Assembly: GCA_030593295.1 (NCBI GenBank)
Contig: JAUVHO010000004.1
Span: 1-64,000 of the forward strand
Direction: 5' to 3'
From: Methanomassiliicoccales archaeon
GTDB taxonomy: Archaea > Thermoplasmatota > Thermoplasmata > RBG-16-68-12 > SOIM01
DNA: 64,000 bases
The translations under genes were made by a program, and so were the position numbers. The notes under the pieces were generated by a model. The model worked only from the letters and a program-made list of their open reading frames with translations, was not told where the DNA came from and searched no databases. This document shows positions 9,758 through 20,253 of this stretch, in pieces. Each line of letters begins with the position of its first letter. Position 1 is the stretch's first letter.

Positions 9758-12187
9758 ATGTATGCCAGGAAGAGTCTGGTTGTCACGTTTCTAATTCTAG
9801 TGAGTGTTTCTTCATACGTTCTCACGGAACTCCCAATAAACGCGGCAGCTGGTATCCTCTATGTAGGTGGGGCGGGTCCAGGGAACTACACAAGCATTCA
9901 AGCGGCAGTCGATGATTCAACTCCGGGGGACACCGTTTTCGTGCACAGTGGAACCTATATGGAAGTAGTTGTGATAACCAAGACGCTATCTTTGGTGGGG
10001 GAGGACAGAGACAATACCAGAATCCAGTCTGACACGTTCAATGCAGTCTATGTTGGGGCCGATTGGGTGAATATCACAGGGTTCAATGTAACGACTACTG
10101 GCTTCAGCAACCCATACGGAATAAGACTCGATTCCGTCCAGAACTGCAGAATCGAGGGCAATTCGGCATTTGATTTTCACTATGGGATTGCCCTCCGGTA
10201 CTCTGAGAACAACACTATCACGAGCAACCTGCTTGGCGACAACGAATATGGATTATCTGTTCAAGCTTCAAGCAATAATACCTTCATCGGGAACATACTG
10301 ATCGAAAGCGGGATCGTCATCGGTGGGGATCGGGTAGAACACTGGAACACTCACATAATAGACACATCGAATACCGTGAACGGAAGACCAGTCTATTACT
10401 TGAAGGACCTTTCCGATGGGAATGCTCCAACGGACGCGGGACAGATTATCATCGCTAACTGTCACAACATGATAATAGAGGACCTGAACGTCATAAACGC
10501 CCACCCAGGCATTCTGCTTGGATTCTCACATTGGAATTCGATCTCAAACAACAATGGAAGCTTGAGCATAGCCTGGTCCAACAACAATACGATTTCGCAC
10601 AACAAGGCTTCAATTGGTGGCAACGGCATCAGACTCCATCATTCCATGGACAACAGCGTGGGAAACAACACCCTCTTTGGAGGTCGTATCTATGTCGGTT
10701 ACTCCACGAACAACGTTGTCGACAACAACACTGGCACAGGAACGAGTGGAGTCCGGATTCATGAATCATTTGACACTACGGTCACGCATAACTTCTTCTC
10801 GAATGGCTTCGACGGCATAGTCTCTTTGGCCTCCGATTCCAGCTTGATTGCCTATAACACGATACTTCAGTCCGGATTGATGGGCATATACATGGACATG
10901 GACTCGGAATGGAACATAATCCATCACAACAACATAATGGACAACGAATATCAAGCCTATGATGATAGTTGGTCGAACTACTGGCATGACGGGTATCCGT
11001 CGGGTGGGAATTACTGGAGCGACTGCAACTGCATTGACCAGTTCAGCGGGCCAAGCCAGGACCAGCCCGGGAGTGATGGGATCAGCGACAACTATTACAG
11101 CATTCCAGGATTGTGGAATGGGGATCCATATCCTCTTATGAGTCCGATCCCGGTTCAGCCGTCAGAACCTCGAAATCTGCAGGCCACCGCAGGGAATCAG
11201 CAAGTGGCACTCACATGGACCCCGCCCGAATTCGATGGTTTCTATCCTATCATTGGCTACAGGATATACAGAGGTACAGCCTCCGGAGGGGGATCTTTTC
11301 TCACAGAGATTGGGAACACATCAACCTACATCGACGCAGGACTTACCAACGGCCAGACATATTACTACACAATCAGCGCACTGAATTTCGAAAAAGAGGG
11401 CCCGAAGTCTGAGGAAGTTGACGCGACACCAGGCGGCCTTCCCGGAGCTCCTGTTGGACTGGCGGTAACCCCAGGAGATCAAGAAGTGACACTGAACTGG
11501 TCCGCTCCACTTGATGACGGTGGTTTCCAGATCAACAGTTACAACATATACAGAGGAATCGCACCAGATGGAGAAACGCTGCTGACAGCAATTGGGAATC
11601 TTCTTGGACTCTTGGACACTGGCTTGACGAATGGGGTCACATACTACTACAGAGTCTCTGCAGTGAACAGTGTGGGAGAGGGGGCACGATCCAATGAGGC
11701 AAGTGCGACGCCGACGCACTCAACAAACCAAGTCCCATCCTGCTCGATAACAGAACCATTCGCAGGAGCCATCATATCAGACACCTACCCCATCACAGGC
11801 AGTGCCACAGATTCTGACGGAATGGTACAGAGGGTGGAAATCAGAATAGATGAAGGCGGATGGATCGAGGCTTCAGGGAATTCATCATGGATTTACCTTT
11901 GGGATACCACAACGGTCGAAGACGGGGAACACACAATCCATGTACGTTCTTTTGATGGAGAGTTCTATTCAGCAGATGTATTTGTGACAGTGAAGGTGGA
12001 CAATCCCATCTCAGATGGACCTGATGATTGGCTGTTCGTCGCTGTTGCTCTTTCAATCGTCTTAGTCGTGGTGGTGGTGATGCTCGTTTACAAACTCTTC
12101 AAGAAGAGAAGAATCAAAGGAGAAGAGGAGTCAAACGAGCCACCTTTGGAGGAACCGCCAGAACCTCCTCCACAAGAACCATTATAA
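9758..12187 (+). CDS. NosD/PbH1 beta-helix surface protein with FnIII domains and C-terminal TM
   Basis: LYVGGAGPGNYTSIQAAVDDSTPGDTVFVHSGTY; FnIII repeats; TM; PPQEPL tail. Confidence 0.88.
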   Translation: MYARKSLVVTFLILVSVSSYVLTELPINAAAGILYVGGAGPGNYTSIQAAVDDSTPGDTVFVHSGTYMEVVVITKTLSLVGEDRDNTRIQSDTFNAVYVGADWVNITGFNVTTTGFSNPYGIRLDSVQNCRIEGNSAFDFHYGIALRYSENNTITSNLLGDNEYGLSVQASSNNTFIGNILIESGIVIGGDRVEHWNTHIIDTSNTVNGRPVYYLKDLSDGNAPTDAGQIIIANCHNMIIEDLNVINAHPGILLGFSHWNSISNNNGSLSIAWSNNNTISHNKASIGGNGIRLHHSMDNSVGNNTLFGGRIYVGYSTNNVVDNNTGTGTSGVRIHESFDTTVTHNFFSNGFDGIVSLASDSSLIAYNTILQSGLMGIYMDMDSEWNIIHHNNIMDNEYQAYDDSWSNYWHDGYPSGGNYWSDCNCIDQFSGPSQDQPGSDGISDNYYSIPGLWNGDPYPLMSPIPVQPSEPRNLQATAGNQQVALTWTPPEFDGFYPIIGYRIYRGTASGGGSFLTEIGNTSTYIDAGLTNGQTYYYTISALNFEKEGPKSEEVDATPGGLPGAPVGLAVTPGDQEVTLNWSAPLDDGGFQINSYNIYRGIAPDGETLLTAIGNLLGLLDTGLTNGVTYYYRVSAVNSVGEGARSNEASATPTHSTNQVPSCSITEPFAGAIISDTYPITGSATDSDGMVQRVEIRIDEGGWIEASGNSSWIYLWDTTTVEDGEHTIHVRSFDGEFYSADVFVTVKVDNPISDGPDDWLFVAVALSIVLVVVVVMLVYKLFKKRRIKGEEESNEPPLEEPPEPPPQEPL

Positions 12188-12223
12188 AGCCGGACAAACC
12201 TTCCACAAAGGGGGTGATGAGGG

Positions 12224-14365
12224 ATGAAAACAAAAGGGGCATTCTTCTTAGCTTCAATCCTACTAACAAGTGGATTCTGTCTTGCCGTAACGGTTCTCCC
12301 ACAAAACGCACTTGCCGCCACGCTATATGTGGGCGGAGTGGGACCGGGAAATCACACATTGATACAAGACGCAATAGACGCAGCCTTCCCTGGGGACAGC
12401 ATATACGTCTACAGCGGAACGTACTATGAGCACCTGACGATCCCCAAGCGCCTGTCCTTGATCGGAGAGGACGAGACCACGACAATCATAGACGGCGGCG
12501 GAACCTCGACGGTTGTGAGGATAAGCGATGACGGAGTGGTCCTCACGGGATTCACCGTGAGAAACAGTGGCTCAGGTATCGGCGATGAAGGAATATACCT
12601 GGGCATGGTTCAGGATTGTCACATTGAAGGCAACATCGTTAACAACACCGAATCTGGAATCTTCCTCTGGAATTCTAACTACAACACGATTGCGAACAAC
12701 ACGGTTCAGAACAGCGATGACGGGATCTTCCTCTCATTATCCGACCACAACACAGTCTCGAACAACAAGGCTTACAACAACACCTACATGGGGATAAATG
12801 CAGGTGGTTCTGCCTACACGCAGATTACGAACAACTACGCATCCGGCAGTTTGTGGGGAATCTCAATTGGTTACGCTGACGGCGGCATTGTGTACAACAA
12901 CACAGCCGAGAACAACGGTGACGGAATCCATTTGGCCTTCTCAAGCAACATAACCGTCCAGAACAACTACGCCGAAGGGAACGAGTATGGCATCGCCGTA
13001 TGGTATGAATTCAACAACACGATAACAGACAACACGATGATCAGGAACACCAAGGCTGGTCTCTACACACATAAAACGAATAACAACACCATCATGCACA
13101 ATACTGCAATCGACAATGACTACGGCTTCAATCTGGCATACTCGGATGACAACCTCGTGATGTACAACGATGCCTTCGACAATGACAACACCGGCTTGTC
13201 GCTGTATTCATCGAATAGGACTTTGATAGTGGAGAACAACGTGTCCGATAACGACGGTGTCGGCTTCAAAATCTGGATGTCCTGGTTCAACAATATCTAC
13301 CACAACACCATCGCAGGCAATCACGACATCGAAGGTATCAACTTTATGGGCTACAACTACTGGGACAACGGATATCCTTCGGGAGGGAACTACTGGGGAG
13401 ACTACCGCCACGATGATGAGAGGAGCGGACCGGACCAGGACCAGCCCAACCATGACGGAATAGGGGACCTGCCTTACAACATGTCAGGCAGTAACATCCA
13501 GGACAGGTATCCTTTGATGAATTCTCCCATGACATCGCCTCCATACCAACCCTACGTGCCAAGGGATTTGACAGCGAATGGAAGCAACAACAGGGTCCTG
13601 CTCACTTGGAATGCGCCGGCATACGACGGCGGGTCACCCATCACGAACTACATAATCTACCGGGACACGTCAATCGGAGGCATAAAATTCCTTGCCGAGA
13701 CTGGGAACGTCCTGGAATACACAGACGATGATGTCACCAACGAGCAGAACTACTACTACAGAATCAGTGCGAAGAACGCGGTGGGCGAGAGCAAGTGGAC
13801 CTATTGGGTGAACGTAGCCCCAGATAACCAGGAACCCACTTGTGAGATCTTGACACCTGAGTCGGGAATGGAAGTCTCTGGAACGTGCAAGATCGAAGGC
13901 TCATCATCAGATTCGGATGGGACTGTTCAAAGGAATGAGATAAGAATTGATGACGGTAGCTGGGAGACTGTCTCGGGAACCGATTCGTGGTCCTACAACT
14001 GGGACACCACGAGAGTGTCGAACGGGGAGCACACGATCCAAATTCGTTCATACGATGGTGAGGATTATTCCGAGACTTCATCGATTCCAGTCACTGTGAA
14101 CAATCCTGACAATCCCATTCTAGCCTGGGGCTGGACACCACTTCCTCTCTTGATAGCGCTGATAGCGATCGTCATTGTTGTCGCGGCACTTATGCTCAGA
14201 AGGAGAAGGAAGATGCGAGAGTATGCCCAACAGGGTCCTCAACTGGAAGAACCAGAAGAACTTCCACCTCCACCACCAGTAATGCCTGAAGAAGAACTGC
14301 CACCGCCTCCGCCGGATTTCGAGGAGGACATTCCACCACCACCGCCTCCACAAGAACCATTATAA
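12224..14365 (+). CDS. NosD/PbH1 beta-helix surface protein with FnIII domain, TM and Pro/Glu-rich cytoplasmic tail
   Basis: LYVGGVGPGNHTLIQDAIDAAFPGDSIYVYSGTY; DNGYPSGGNYWGDYRHDDERSGPDQDQP; tail EELPPPPPDFEEDIPPPPPPQEPL. Confidence 0.88.
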   Translation: MKTKGAFFLASILLTSGFCLAVTVLPQNALAATLYVGGVGPGNHTLIQDAIDAAFPGDSIYVYSGTYYEHLTIPKRLSLIGEDETTTIIDGGGTSTVVRISDDGVVLTGFTVRNSGSGIGDEGIYLGMVQDCHIEGNIVNNTESGIFLWNSNYNTIANNTVQNSDDGIFLSLSDHNTVSNNKAYNNTYMGINAGGSAYTQITNNYASGSLWGISIGYADGGIVYNNTAENNGDGIHLAFSSNITVQNNYAEGNEYGIAVWYEFNNTITDNTMIRNTKAGLYTHKTNNNTIMHNTAIDNDYGFNLAYSDDNLVMYNDAFDNDNTGLSLYSSNRTLIVENNVSDNDGVGFKIWMSWFNNIYHNTIAGNHDIEGINFMGYNYWDNGYPSGGNYWGDYRHDDERSGPDQDQPNHDGIGDLPYNMSGSNIQDRYPLMNSPMTSPPYQPYVPRDLTANGSNNRVLLTWNAPAYDGGSPITNYIIYRDTSIGGIKFLAETGNVLEYTDDDVTNEQNYYYRISAKNAVGESKWTYWVNVAPDNQEPTCEILTPESGMEVSGTCKIEGSSSDSDGTVQRNEIRIDDGSWETVSGTDSWSYNWDTTRVSNGEHTIQIRSYDGEDYSETSSIPVTVNNPDNPILAWGWTPLPLLIALIAIVIVVAALMLRRRRKMREYAQQGPQLEEPEELPPPPPVMPEEELPPPPPDFEEDIPPPPPPQEPL

Positions 14366-14401
14366 GATTGGACACAAGTTTCGCAAGGGGGATACTGAGG
14401 G

Positions 14402-17400
14402 ATGAAGAGGAGAAAAGCTAGCCTCGTAATTGGCTGTCTTGTAGTGATAAGCTCATTTCATCTTGTCTTGACAGTGTTGCCCACGAACGTGACCGCCACA
14501 GACTTGTTCGTCGGTGGAGGTGGGCCAGGGAACTTCACAACGATACAAAGTGCAGTGAACGCTGCAAACCCTGGAGACACGGTATACGTGTTCAGTGGAA
14601 CCTATCATGAGAACGTACTGATAGAGAAACCCCTGTCCCTGGTAGGAGAATACAACCACACCACAATAATCGATGGTGACGCTAATGAGGCAGTCATCGA
14701 CGTCGATGTGAGCTGGGTGAATATCTCGGGTTTCACAATCACGAACGGAACCGATTGGACGCGCGATGGCATCAGGTTGAATACAAGGTCGCACAACCAC
14801 ATATTCGACAACATCCTGATGAGAAACCGTAGGGGAATGGTCGTAAGCGGGAGCTACAATACAATAGAGAACAACATCGCATACTCACTTGAGAGCTTTG
14901 CGATCGACCTGATAGGTACACATTACAACATACTGAGACGAAATGTCATGACAGGGAGTGGAATAAGGCTCCACGGATCCGATGTGGAGGAATATACCTC
15001 TCATGAGATTGACACCTCGAACACTGTGAACGGAAAGCCTGTCTACTACTGGAAGAACATAACCGGGGGTACCGTTCCGTCAGGTGCGGGACAGGTTATT
15101 CTTGGCAATTGCACGAACGTGCTCATCAATGGACAAGACCTTAGGGACGGGTCCGTAGGTATCACTCTTGGCCTCTCATCGAACAACACGATCATCAACA
15201 ACGATGTCTCCGGGAACAATGCATATGGCTTCATTTTGAGGAGATCGGACGGGAACACGGTTTCAGACAACCAAGTGTCTTCGATTAATGGAACTGCTTA
15301 TGACTTGTACTACGCAGACAGCAATAGGATAGAGAATAACACAATAGCGGAGAACCGCTGGGGCATCAGAATCATGGATTCAGATGGGAACTTGATAGCC
15401 AACAACACAATCAAGGATAGTGCTGAGTATGCAGTGCGCTTGTGGCATTCGGACTACAATGAGTTGATTTTCAACGAAATCACAGATAATCTTGATGGCA
15501 TCATTCTCGAACGTTCCTTCCGCAACTTGATGAATTACAATAACATCACGAATAATGAGGATGGTATCCGTCTTCTGGATGCCTCCTATTACAACTCAAT
15601 AGGGAACTCAACCTTGACTTACAATAAGCAGATAGGTTTGGACCTCGACTGGGCCCTGTATACCATTGTCTCAGATAGCAACATCTCGTTCAACACCAAC
15701 AACGGACTGAAACTGTACGATTCGAGTAACAGCAAGATTCTCGACAACATCATCTCATCGAACGGAGAACCTGGAGTAACAATCAGTAGGTCCCCCCGCA
15801 TGACCCTCTCGGGCAATAATCTCACTGGTAACAGCGTTCTCATCATCGGACACAAGCTGAGCCACTGGAACACACATGACATCGACACTACGAACTCAGT
15901 GAATGGAAATCCTGTGCACTACTGGAAGGACGTAACCGGCGGAACAATTCCTTCGGGGGCCGGGGAAGTGATACTAGCAAACTGCACATTTGTGACAGTC
16001 ACGAACCAGAACTTGAGCAACGTGATTGTGGGAATGCAAATCGCTTACTCATCCCAGATCACAATCTCGAACAATGAAGTGTCGGATACAACCAAGTACG
16101 GCATCCGCCTGGAGAGAACTGATAACAGCACAGTATCTGATAACTCATTCTCACGAAACATGGAGAGCCTGGTCTTCTACAGAGACTGCAATGACAATGC
16201 AATAGTCCGCAACGCGTTTTCTCAGAACTATGAGGGTGTCGAGATATACCGTTCGTCTTTCCGGAACACGGTGAGGGAAAACACATTCACAGACAACGAC
16301 GTAGGTATGTATGTTCGTTTATCTGACAACAACACGATCACTCGCAACACGTTCTTCTCACAGAACAACTACGGTCTGGGATTGTTCGATTCCTACAACA
16401 ATGAGGTCTATCACAATGACTTCGTCACGAACAAGAAGCAAGCGATAGATGAGGTAAGAGCTAGCGATTGGGACGACGGATATCCTTCAGGTGGCAATTA
16501 CTGGAGCGACTATGATGGATATGACAACTGCAGCGGGCCCAGTCAGGACATATGTCCAAATCCTGATGGAATAGGCGACACGCCGTACCTCGTGGGAGGC
16601 ACAAGAAGAGACAACTATCCGCTAATGGCAGCAGTCGGTGGTGACGTGTACCCGCCGATTGTGTCCATAGACACACCAGCGAATGGGGAGATCTTCCCTT
16701 ACGTTCCCATAGATGTAAGCGGAACCTCCACAGATCCGGGAGGAAGCGGTATTCAACATGTCGAGGTTCGTGTCAACAATGGTTCTTGGCAGAACGCTGT
16801 CGGCACATCGGCGTGGAGCGCATCTGTTGGTCTGGTTAAAGGTCCCAACTATGTCGAAGCAAGGGCTTGGGACAATGCGGGGTATTCCTCCGAGATTGCA
16901 GCGATTATTGTCATCTACAGTTCTCGCCCAGTGGCCTCCTTCACCGTGTTGCCCGAAAATGGTGAGGTTGGAACTACCTTTGAGATGGACGCGTCTTCAT
17001 CATCCGATCTAGAGGATTCTGCTGCGGCTCTGGTGGTCCGATGGGATTGGGAGAATGACGGGACCTGGGACACGGCATATTCAACGGAGAAGACAGCCCA
17101 ACACCAGTACCCATCTCCTTGGACCTACACAATCCGGCTGGAGGTCAAGGATACAAGCGATTTGACAGACACTACAACAAGAAATGTTGAGGTCGAGAAC
17201 CAGACTGAACCATCACACTTGCCCGTACCGACCATCAACAGCCCTTCACCTGATGAGACTGTTTCTGGGGATTACACCATACGTGGAGAGACCCAGGACC
17301 CGTTTGGGACAGTTGAAAGAGTTGAGATTCAGATCGATGAGGGTGGTTGGACAGAGGTCTCGGGAACCACTTCCTGGAGCTATAATTGGGACACAACTTC

Positions 17401-17698
17401 AGTGCCGAACGGGACGCACACCATTCACGTCAGGTCATTCAATGGAACGAACTACTCTGATACCTCCGCGATCACGGTATCGGTTGAAAACCCACCTTCG
17501 CCTCCGCCTCCAGATGGGTGGGCCATTGAGTGGTACGTATTAGTCGTGCTACTGGTGATTGTCACCATGGATATCATTTTGGCAGGCGTGATATTATGGA
17601 GACGAAAGAAGGGACAGAAGAAGGCACCTCCTGAAGAACCGTTGGCTGAGATTGAAGAAGACGAAAGTCGCATGGCTGGTGAGGAGATGGATAGATGA
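14402..17698 (+). CDS. NosD/PbH1 beta-helix surface protein with duplicated beta-helix block, Ig/PKD-like domains and C-terminal TM
   Basis: Two copies of the IDT(S/T)N(T/S)VNGxPVxYWKxxTGGTxPSGAGxVILxNC block; PKD-like ASFTVLPENGEVGTTFEMDASSSSD; TM. Confidence 0.88.
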   Translation: MKRRKASLVIGCLVVISSFHLVLTVLPTNVTATDLFVGGGGPGNFTTIQSAVNAANPGDTVYVFSGTYHENVLIEKPLSLVGEYNHTTIIDGDANEAVIDVDVSWVNISGFTITNGTDWTRDGIRLNTRSHNHIFDNILMRNRRGMVVSGSYNTIENNIAYSLESFAIDLIGTHYNILRRNVMTGSGIRLHGSDVEEYTSHEIDTSNTVNGKPVYYWKNITGGTVPSGAGQVILGNCTNVLINGQDLRDGSVGITLGLSSNNTIINNDVSGNNAYGFILRRSDGNTVSDNQVSSINGTAYDLYYADSNRIENNTIAENRWGIRIMDSDGNLIANNTIKDSAEYAVRLWHSDYNELIFNEITDNLDGIILERSFRNLMNYNNITNNEDGIRLLDASYYNSIGNSTLTYNKQIGLDLDWALYTIVSDSNISFNTNNGLKLYDSSNSKILDNIISSNGEPGVTISRSPRMTLSGNNLTGNSVLIIGHKLSHWNTHDIDTTNSVNGNPVHYWKDVTGGTIPSGAGEVILANCTFVTVTNQNLSNVIVGMQIAYSSQITISNNEVSDTTKYGIRLERTDNSTVSDNSFSRNMESLVFYRDCNDNAIVRNAFSQNYEGVEIYRSSFRNTVRENTFTDNDVGMYVRLSDNNTITRNTFFSQNNYGLGLFDSYNNEVYHNDFVTNKKQAIDEVRASDWDDGYPSGGNYWSDYDGYDNCSGPSQDICPNPDGIGDTPYLVGGTRRDNYPLMAAVGGDVYPPIVSIDTPANGEIFPYVPIDVSGTSTDPGGSGIQHVEVRVNNGSWQNAVGTSAWSASVGLVKGPNYVEARAWDNAGYSSEIAAIIVIYSSRPVASFTVLPENGEVGTTFEMDASSSSDLEDSAAALVVRWDWENDGTWDTAYSTEKTAQHQYPSPWTYTIRLEVKDTSDLTDTTTRNVEVENQTEPSHLPVPTINSPSPDETVSGDYTIRGETQDPFGTVERVEIQIDEGGWTEVSGTTSWSYNWDTTSVPNGTHTIHVRSFNGTNYSDTSAITVSVENPPSPPPPDGWAIEWYVLVVLLVIVTMDIILAGVILWRRKKGQKKAPPEEPLAEIEEDESRMAGEEMDR

Positions 17699-19833
17699 AG
17701 ATAGGATTAGTCATCCGTTCATTGACTCTCATGATTCTGATAACGCTGGGACTCCTCACACCTCTCGTGTCGATACCCAGAAGCGCTTCGGCGTACATCC
17801 CACACGCACCTATCCAGATATCTGCTGACGGAGATTTCACGGTAGCAAACGGCGTGACTGGTGGCAGCGGGACTTTAGGTGACCCCTTTATGATCGAGGG
17901 ATGGGAGATCAGTGGGTTTCCCCAATATGGCATACACGTCTACGGAACCACAGCTCATTTCATCATTCGGGACGTGTACGTCCACTCTGGACCTTCGAAC
18001 TGGTATGCTGTCTACCTCAATGGAGCAGATAACGCCCACATATGGAACTCAACCATAATAACAAGTGATATTGGAATCAGAATCCGTAACTGCGAGAATG
18101 TCACACTGGTGGACAATGACGTATCTCAGAACCTCTTGGGTCTTTCTGTGTATCTCGCCACGAACCTGACGATTTCGGACAACAGGATAGAGGGAAACTC
18201 TGAAGGCATGTCAATGGGCGATTCCGATGGAGTATTCATCAGTGGAAACCGTTTTACTGACAACAGGCTCTCTGGAATATTTTTCACTCCTTCGACAAAC
18301 GTTCTCATCATGCATAACAACTTCAGCAACAGCCAATACAATGGCGTATCCGTAAGCCACGGAGAGGGGCTCATAATCGAGGACAACGAATTCTACAACA
18401 TTTACGGTGGTGCAGGGATTAGGACTTATGAGAGCACTAACTGCATCTTCAGAGGGAACACCTTTTCTTACAGCAAATACGGAGTTAACCTAGGTTATCT
18501 GTCTCAAGGCAATCGCATCTATCACAACAATTTCATTTTCAACACCATTCCTGGGGACAACAGGAATGCATTGACAACAAACTACTGGGACAACGGATAC
18601 CCAAGTGGAGGCAACTATTGGTCCAACTACACGGGAATCGACAACTGTCGCGGGGTAGACCAGAACATTTGCCCTAGCCCAGATGGGATCGGTGACATTC
18701 CGAATCCCATTGATCCAAGTTCAATAGCCGACTACTATCCGCTCATGGGCCCTTATGTTGACAGGGTTCCTCCAACCGTCTCGATAACTTCCCCCAACGA
18801 TGGTGCTGTCTTTGACTTCTCTCCCGTGAATGTTGAGGGTACGGCATCGGATCCTGGAGGCGGAGGTCAGATACGCGCGGTTGAGGTCAGGGCCAACACA
18901 GGCATTTGGAAGATGGCAACAGGCACTGCCTCATGGAACGCTTTGGTCAGTCTGAAGCAAGGCTTGAACCTGATAGAGGCCAGGTCCTGGGACTATGCTG
19001 GGAACCCATCGGTCATAGATTCGACAAGCGTCGTATACAATCCTCCTGTAAACAACCCACCTGTGGCCTCCTTCACCGTTTCGCCATCCACAGGCAATGT
19101 GACCATGACCTTCACGGTGGACGCATCCTCTTCTTCCGACCCGGAGGATCCGATTTCAGTACTGGAGGCCCGCTGGGACTGGGAGGACGATGGCATATGG
19201 GATACAACATGGTCCACAACGAAGACAGCCACGCAGAAGTACACAGAAGAGGGCACATATACGATAACACTGCAGGTGAGGGACACAGGCGGAATGACTG
19301 ATGAGACTTCTGAACAGGTCATCGTGGAAGCCTTGATACCTCCACAGAATGAACCACCGACCTGCGGGATTATGGACCCGATATCGGGAACGGAGATCTC
19401 GGGAACCTACGCGATACAAGGCACAGCATCAGACGCGGACGGGAATGTCCAGATTGTTGAGATAAAGATAGATGGCGGCCCGTGGATGGTAGCCGAGGGA
19501 ACATCCTCTTGGACCTACATATGGAACACTTCCTTGGTCGATGATGGGCAGCACACCATACAAGCAAAATCGTTCGACGGAGAGGACTATTCAGGTCTGG
19601 TAAGCATGACAGTACTCGTGGACAATACTGAGCCTCCCCCTGATGGTCATCAGGATGGATTCCTGACGAGTTCGGTCATTGTCTGGATGTCCATTGTCAT
19701 CGCTGTGGTGGTTCTATTAATCCTAATCATTTTCCTCTTGTTAGGAGGTAGAAGGAGAGTGGATGAAGAGCCTCATGGCCAATCTCAACAAGAGCCACTT
19801 GAAGAACTACTGGACAACGACGGAGAACCCTAG
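17695..19833 (+). CDS. NosD/PbH1 beta-helix surface protein with PKD-like domain and C-terminal TM
   Basis: ATGA overlap with previous gene; GGNYWSNYTGIDNCRGVDQNICPSPDGIGDIPN; TM. Confidence 0.85.
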   Translation: MKIGLVIRSLTLMILITLGLLTPLVSIPRSASAYIPHAPIQISADGDFTVANGVTGGSGTLGDPFMIEGWEISGFPQYGIHVYGTTAHFIIRDVYVHSGPSNWYAVYLNGADNAHIWNSTIITSDIGIRIRNCENVTLVDNDVSQNLLGLSVYLATNLTISDNRIEGNSEGMSMGDSDGVFISGNRFTDNRLSGIFFTPSTNVLIMHNNFSNSQYNGVSVSHGEGLIIEDNEFYNIYGGAGIRTYESTNCIFRGNTFSYSKYGVNLGYLSQGNRIYHNNFIFNTIPGDNRNALTTNYWDNGYPSGGNYWSNYTGIDNCRGVDQNICPSPDGIGDIPNPIDPSSIADYYPLMGPYVDRVPPTVSITSPNDGAVFDFSPVNVEGTASDPGGGGQIRAVEVRANTGIWKMATGTASWNALVSLKQGLNLIEARSWDYAGNPSVIDSTSVVYNPPVNNPPVASFTVSPSTGNVTMTFTVDASSSSDPEDPISVLEARWDWEDDGIWDTTWSTTKTATQKYTEEGTYTITLQVRDTGGMTDETSEQVIVEALIPPQNEPPTCGIMDPISGTEISGTYAIQGTASDADGNVQIVEIKIDGGPWMVAEGTSSWTYIWNTSLVDDGQHTIQAKSFDGEDYSGLVSMTVLVDNTEPPPDGHQDGFLTSSVIVWMSIVIAVVVLLILIIFLLLGGRRRVDEEPHGQSQQEPLEELLDNDGEP

Positions 19834-20237
19834 CTCTCCCCATCCGTCAGATCCTTCAAATCAAAATAGAACTTCCTGATCCACTTCGCCAGTTTCTTTT
19901 CCTCGTCATCAGGAGCGTCCATCTTTCCTTTCACGCCAACAAGAGTGGTCGTGTTCCCCCGAAACAACTGGGCGCTCAGACGAAGGTACTCGTAAGGTGG
20001 ATTTATCGGTATGTTCCCCGAGATCGTCCCCTCGTCCAGATTGCACTCGGTGACATCTAGCTCATAGTCGTTGAAGACCTTCAGGGTGTTCTCGAAGGCC
20101 TCCTCGTAGGTTCCATCCTTGAAAAGAACCATGCACTGTTGGGCTCGATAGGGGTTCATGGCGCCTGTTCCACGTGTCCAAACTGATAATAGTGTTAGGT
20201 CAAGAATATCACTGATGATAATCAAGTCTGATAGCAC
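19830..20237 (-). CDS. Small hypothetical protein
   Basis: Intact ORF between convergent NosD gene and aminotransferase; no family recognised; start may be internal. Confidence 0.5.
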   Translation of the reverse strand: MLSDLIIISDILDLTLLSVWTRGTGAMNPYRAQQCMVLFKDGTYEEAFENTLKVFNDYELDVTECNLDEGTISGNIPINPPYEYLRLSAQLFRGNTTTLVGVKGKMDAPDDEEKKLAKWIRKFYFDLKDLTDGES

Positions 20238-20253
20238 ACTGGCATGCCCATCG

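Noticed and set aside
711-19833. Functional copper-binding claim for the NosD-type proteins
   Set aside because: Similarity is to the beta-helix fold; no obvious metal ligands were seen, so proximity to copA alone is not evidence.
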